From Stella humosa (GTDB lineage: Bacteria; Pseudomonadota; Alphaproteobacteria; ATCC43930; Allostellaceae), in NCBI RefSeq assembly GCF_006738645.1, contig NZ_AP019700.1, forward strand, positions 3,702,001 to 3,766,000: a stretch of 64,000 nucleotides of DNA, read 5' to 3'. A program made the translations under genes and the position numbers. Under the pieces are notes generated by a model. The model saw only the letters and a program-made list of their open reading frames with translations, did not search any database and was not told the DNA's origin. Numbering within the stretch: position 1 is the stretch's first letter; each line of letters opens with the position of its first letter. Shown here piece after piece: positions 62,530 to 64,000 of the stretch.

Positions 62530-63447
62530 TCAGCTCGCGCGGCGCTTGCGCATGTCGTCGACGAAACGGTTCAGCTCGACGATCGGCTCGTAGTCCTTGT
62601 GCGTGGTCGGCTTCCAGAGCTGCTGCTGACCGTCGGTCAGCTTGCGGAATGCCTCCGGGTCCTTCTTTTCGACCGCGAAGAAGGCATCGCGGATCGCGGT
62701 CTTCAGCTCGGCAGGCAGGTCCGAGAGATAGGCGAACGGCGAGTTCACGATCTGGTCGGACTTGTAGATGATGCGGAAGTCCGAATACTTGGCCATCCCC
62801 TTGCGCTCCATGCGCTTCAGGTTGGACTCCTTCTCGTCGTTCCACCAGTTGGCGGCGACGTCGACGGTGCCCTGCTGCAAGGCGATGATCGCGTTCTCGT
62901 GGCTGCCGGTATAGACGAGGCGGCCGAAATACTTCTCGGTATCGATCTTCATCTTGTCGAGCGCGAAGCGCGGGACGTTGTTGCCCGAGGTGGAGTTCGG
63001 GTCGACGAGGCCGATGTTCTTGCCCTTCAGGTCCTCGATCGAACGGTAGGGGCTGTCGGCCCGCACATAGAAGACCGAGTGGTAGCCGGCGGTACCGTCG
63101 GCGTTCACTTCCATGGCGAACGGCTCGGTCTTCACGCCGGTCATGGCGGCGCGCGCGTAGGAGGCCGGGCCGTACTTGGCGATATGGACGTTGCCGGCCT
63201 TCTGGCCCTCGATCACGGCGGCATAGTCGTTGGCGACGCGCAGCGTCACCTTGGTGCCCAGTTCGCGTGACAGGTACTCGACGAACTTCTCGAAGCGCCC
63301 GGTCATGCCGGACGCATTCTCGTCCGGGATCGCGGCCAGCACGAGTTCAGGGTACTTGGCCTTCCAGGCCTGGGCCTGGGCGGCGGTGCCGGCGAAGGAA
63401 ATGGCGGCGGCGGCGGCAAGGCCGGTCAGCAGGGTGCGCCTCAGCAT
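62530..63447 (-). CDS. phnD: Phosphate/phosphonate ABC transporter substrate-binding protein PhnD
   Basis: A 305-residue periplasmic binding protein of the PhnD family. The signal peptide is MLRRTLLTGLAAAAAISFAGTAAQA. Typical features are LVLAAIPDENASGMTGRFEKFVEYLSRELG, KYGPASYARA, LVDPNSTSGNNVPRFAL and YTGSHENAIIALQQGTVDVAANWWND. The acidic and Ser/Thr residues would bind an alkyl phosphonate. AGGAG precedes the ATG at 63447. Confidence 0.94.
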   Translation of the reverse strand: MLRRTLLTGLAAAAAISFAGTAAQAQAWKAKYPELVLAAIPDENASGMTGRFEKFVEYLSRELGTKVTLRVANDYAAVIEGQKAGNVHIAKYGPASYARAAMTGVKTEPFAMEVNADGTAGYHSVFYVRADSPYRSIEDLKGKNIGLVDPNSTSGNNVPRFALDKMKIDTEKYFGRLVYTGSHENAIIALQQGTVDVAANWWNDEKESNLKRMERKGMAKYSDFRIIYKSDQIVNSPFAYLSDLPAELKTAIRDAFFAVEKKDPEAFRKLTDGQQQLWKPTTHKDYEPIVELNRFVDDMRKRRAS

Positions 63448-63472
63448 GGGATGCTCCTGGGTGGAAACGAGA

Positions 63473-64000
63473 TCAGACGGTTGCGGGAATGGCGTGGCCC
63501 AGGCCGGGGCCGGGCGCGCGGGCCTGGGGGGCGTCCAGCACCTCGCCTGCCTCCAAACCGTAGAGGGTGCGGGCGACATCGTCGGTCAGGGCGGCCGGCA
63601 CGTCGTCGAACACCACCCGGCCAGCCGCCATGCCGATCAGCCGGTCGCAATAGGCGTGCGCCAGGTCGAGCGAGTGCAGGTTCACCATCACGGTGATGCC
63701 GTAGCGCCGGTTGATGCCGTGGATGGCGTCCATGACGGTGCGGGTGTTGCGCGGGTCGAGCGAGGCGACGGGCTCGTCGGCCAGCAGGATGCGCGGCTCC
63801 TGCACCAGGGCGCGGGCGATGGCGACGCGCTGCTGCTGGCCGCCCGACAGGCTGTCGGCGCGCTGGGCGGCGATGGCGCCGATGTCGAACTGCTCGAGCG
63901 CCGAGAAGGCCAGCGCGCGGTCCTGGGACGGCCACAGGCGCAGCAGGCTGCGATGCAGCGGCACGTGGTTGAGGCGCCCCATCAGCACGTTGGTCAGCAC
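63473..64000 (-). CDS. phnC: Phosphonate ABC transporter ATP-binding protein PhnC (3' part, runs off right edge)
   Basis: The C-terminal 175 residues of an ABC ATPase; the start lies past base 64000. [35 protein letters not shown] holds the signature and Walker B, with the switch His in NLHSLDLA. The [20 protein letters not shown] opening (seen as [13 protein letters not shown]) is specific to PhnC. The ATPase drives PhnD/PhnE uptake. Confidence 0.93.
   Translation of the reverse strand: MLTNVLMGRLNHVPLHRSLLRLWPSQDRALAFSALEQFDIGAIAAQRADSLSGGQQQRVAIARALVQEPRILLADEPVASLDPRNTRTVMDAIHGINRRYGITVMVNLHSLDLAHAYCDRLIGMAAGRVVFDDVPAALTDDVARTLYGLEAGEVLDAPQARAPGPGLGHAIPATV

Overview
The window is a very GC-rich, densely packed bacterial chromosome segment with no rRNA, tRNA, phage or insertion sequence visible. 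Third-codon GC bias, the gene families present (a UrtABCDE transporter with a long UrtB, an Mla-type lipid transporter, RibH2-type lumazine synthase, CoxD/CoxE-like proteins, TAXI binding protein, DUF488) and the alphaproteobacterial-looking Zur box suggest an alphaproteobacterium, probably Rhodospirillales-like. That placement is an inference from gene content; no marker gene proves it.

Layout. Positions 1-5123 hold a urea/short-amide ABC operon, urtA-B-C-D-E (urtE cut by the left edge), all on the minus strand behind a near-perfect sigma-54 promoter. Positions 5356-11170 hold a secreted cytochrome c, an orphan branched-chain-type binding protein, an exported alpha/beta hydrolase, a histidine-rich (ZnuD-like) TonB receptor with a Zur-type operator, and a divergent short-chain dehydrogenase. 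Positions 11193-20239 hold topoisomerase IB, an OmpA-family protein with an apparent frameshift, a small secreted protein, two transporters, aminopeptidase N and a metallophosphoesterase. Positions 20248-25261 form a signalling block: a CRP-family regulator translationally coupled to a CHASE2 class III cyclase, divergent from a TPR/beta-barrel protein and a FecR-domain protein.

Positions 25377-34151 contain a TAXI binding lipoprotein, a four-gene Mla-type lipid transport operon, a BenE permease and a tandem pair of Bcr/CflA exporters. Positions 34229-41741 are a plus-strand run: MoxR ATPase (CoxD-like), VWA protein (CoxE-like), exported protein, hydrolase, an orphan molybdopterin hydroxylase large subunit, glutathione transferase, GNAT and DUF488. 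Positions 41751-52933 hold ribH under an FMN riboswitch, a threonine aldolase operon with odd ABC parts, moaA, lipocalin, OsmC, ilvD, mltA and a PAP2 phosphatase. Position 53052 starts a lipid kinase.

From 60646 down to 53984 runs a compact seven-gene minus-strand operon: RibD-type reductase, medium-chain dehydrogenase, degenerate 6-pyruvoyl-tetrahydropterin-synthase-like protein, GT4 glycosyltransferase, SAM methyltransferase, MdoH-like glucosyltransferase and FkbM methyltransferase. This is the best candidate for an undescribed pathway here: it looks able to make, reduce, glycosylate and methylate a small molecule, possibly a pterin- or pyrimidine-like one, but no product can be named. The window ends with a phosphonate-type ABC transporter, phnC-D-E-E (phnC cut by the right edge).

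Genes are mostly in tight runs with 1-4 base start/stop overlaps, so translational coupling is common. Several clear hairpins separate convergent genes or follow binding-protein genes. Start codons were chosen from ribosome-binding sites and signal peptides where possible, and the uncertain ones are flagged.
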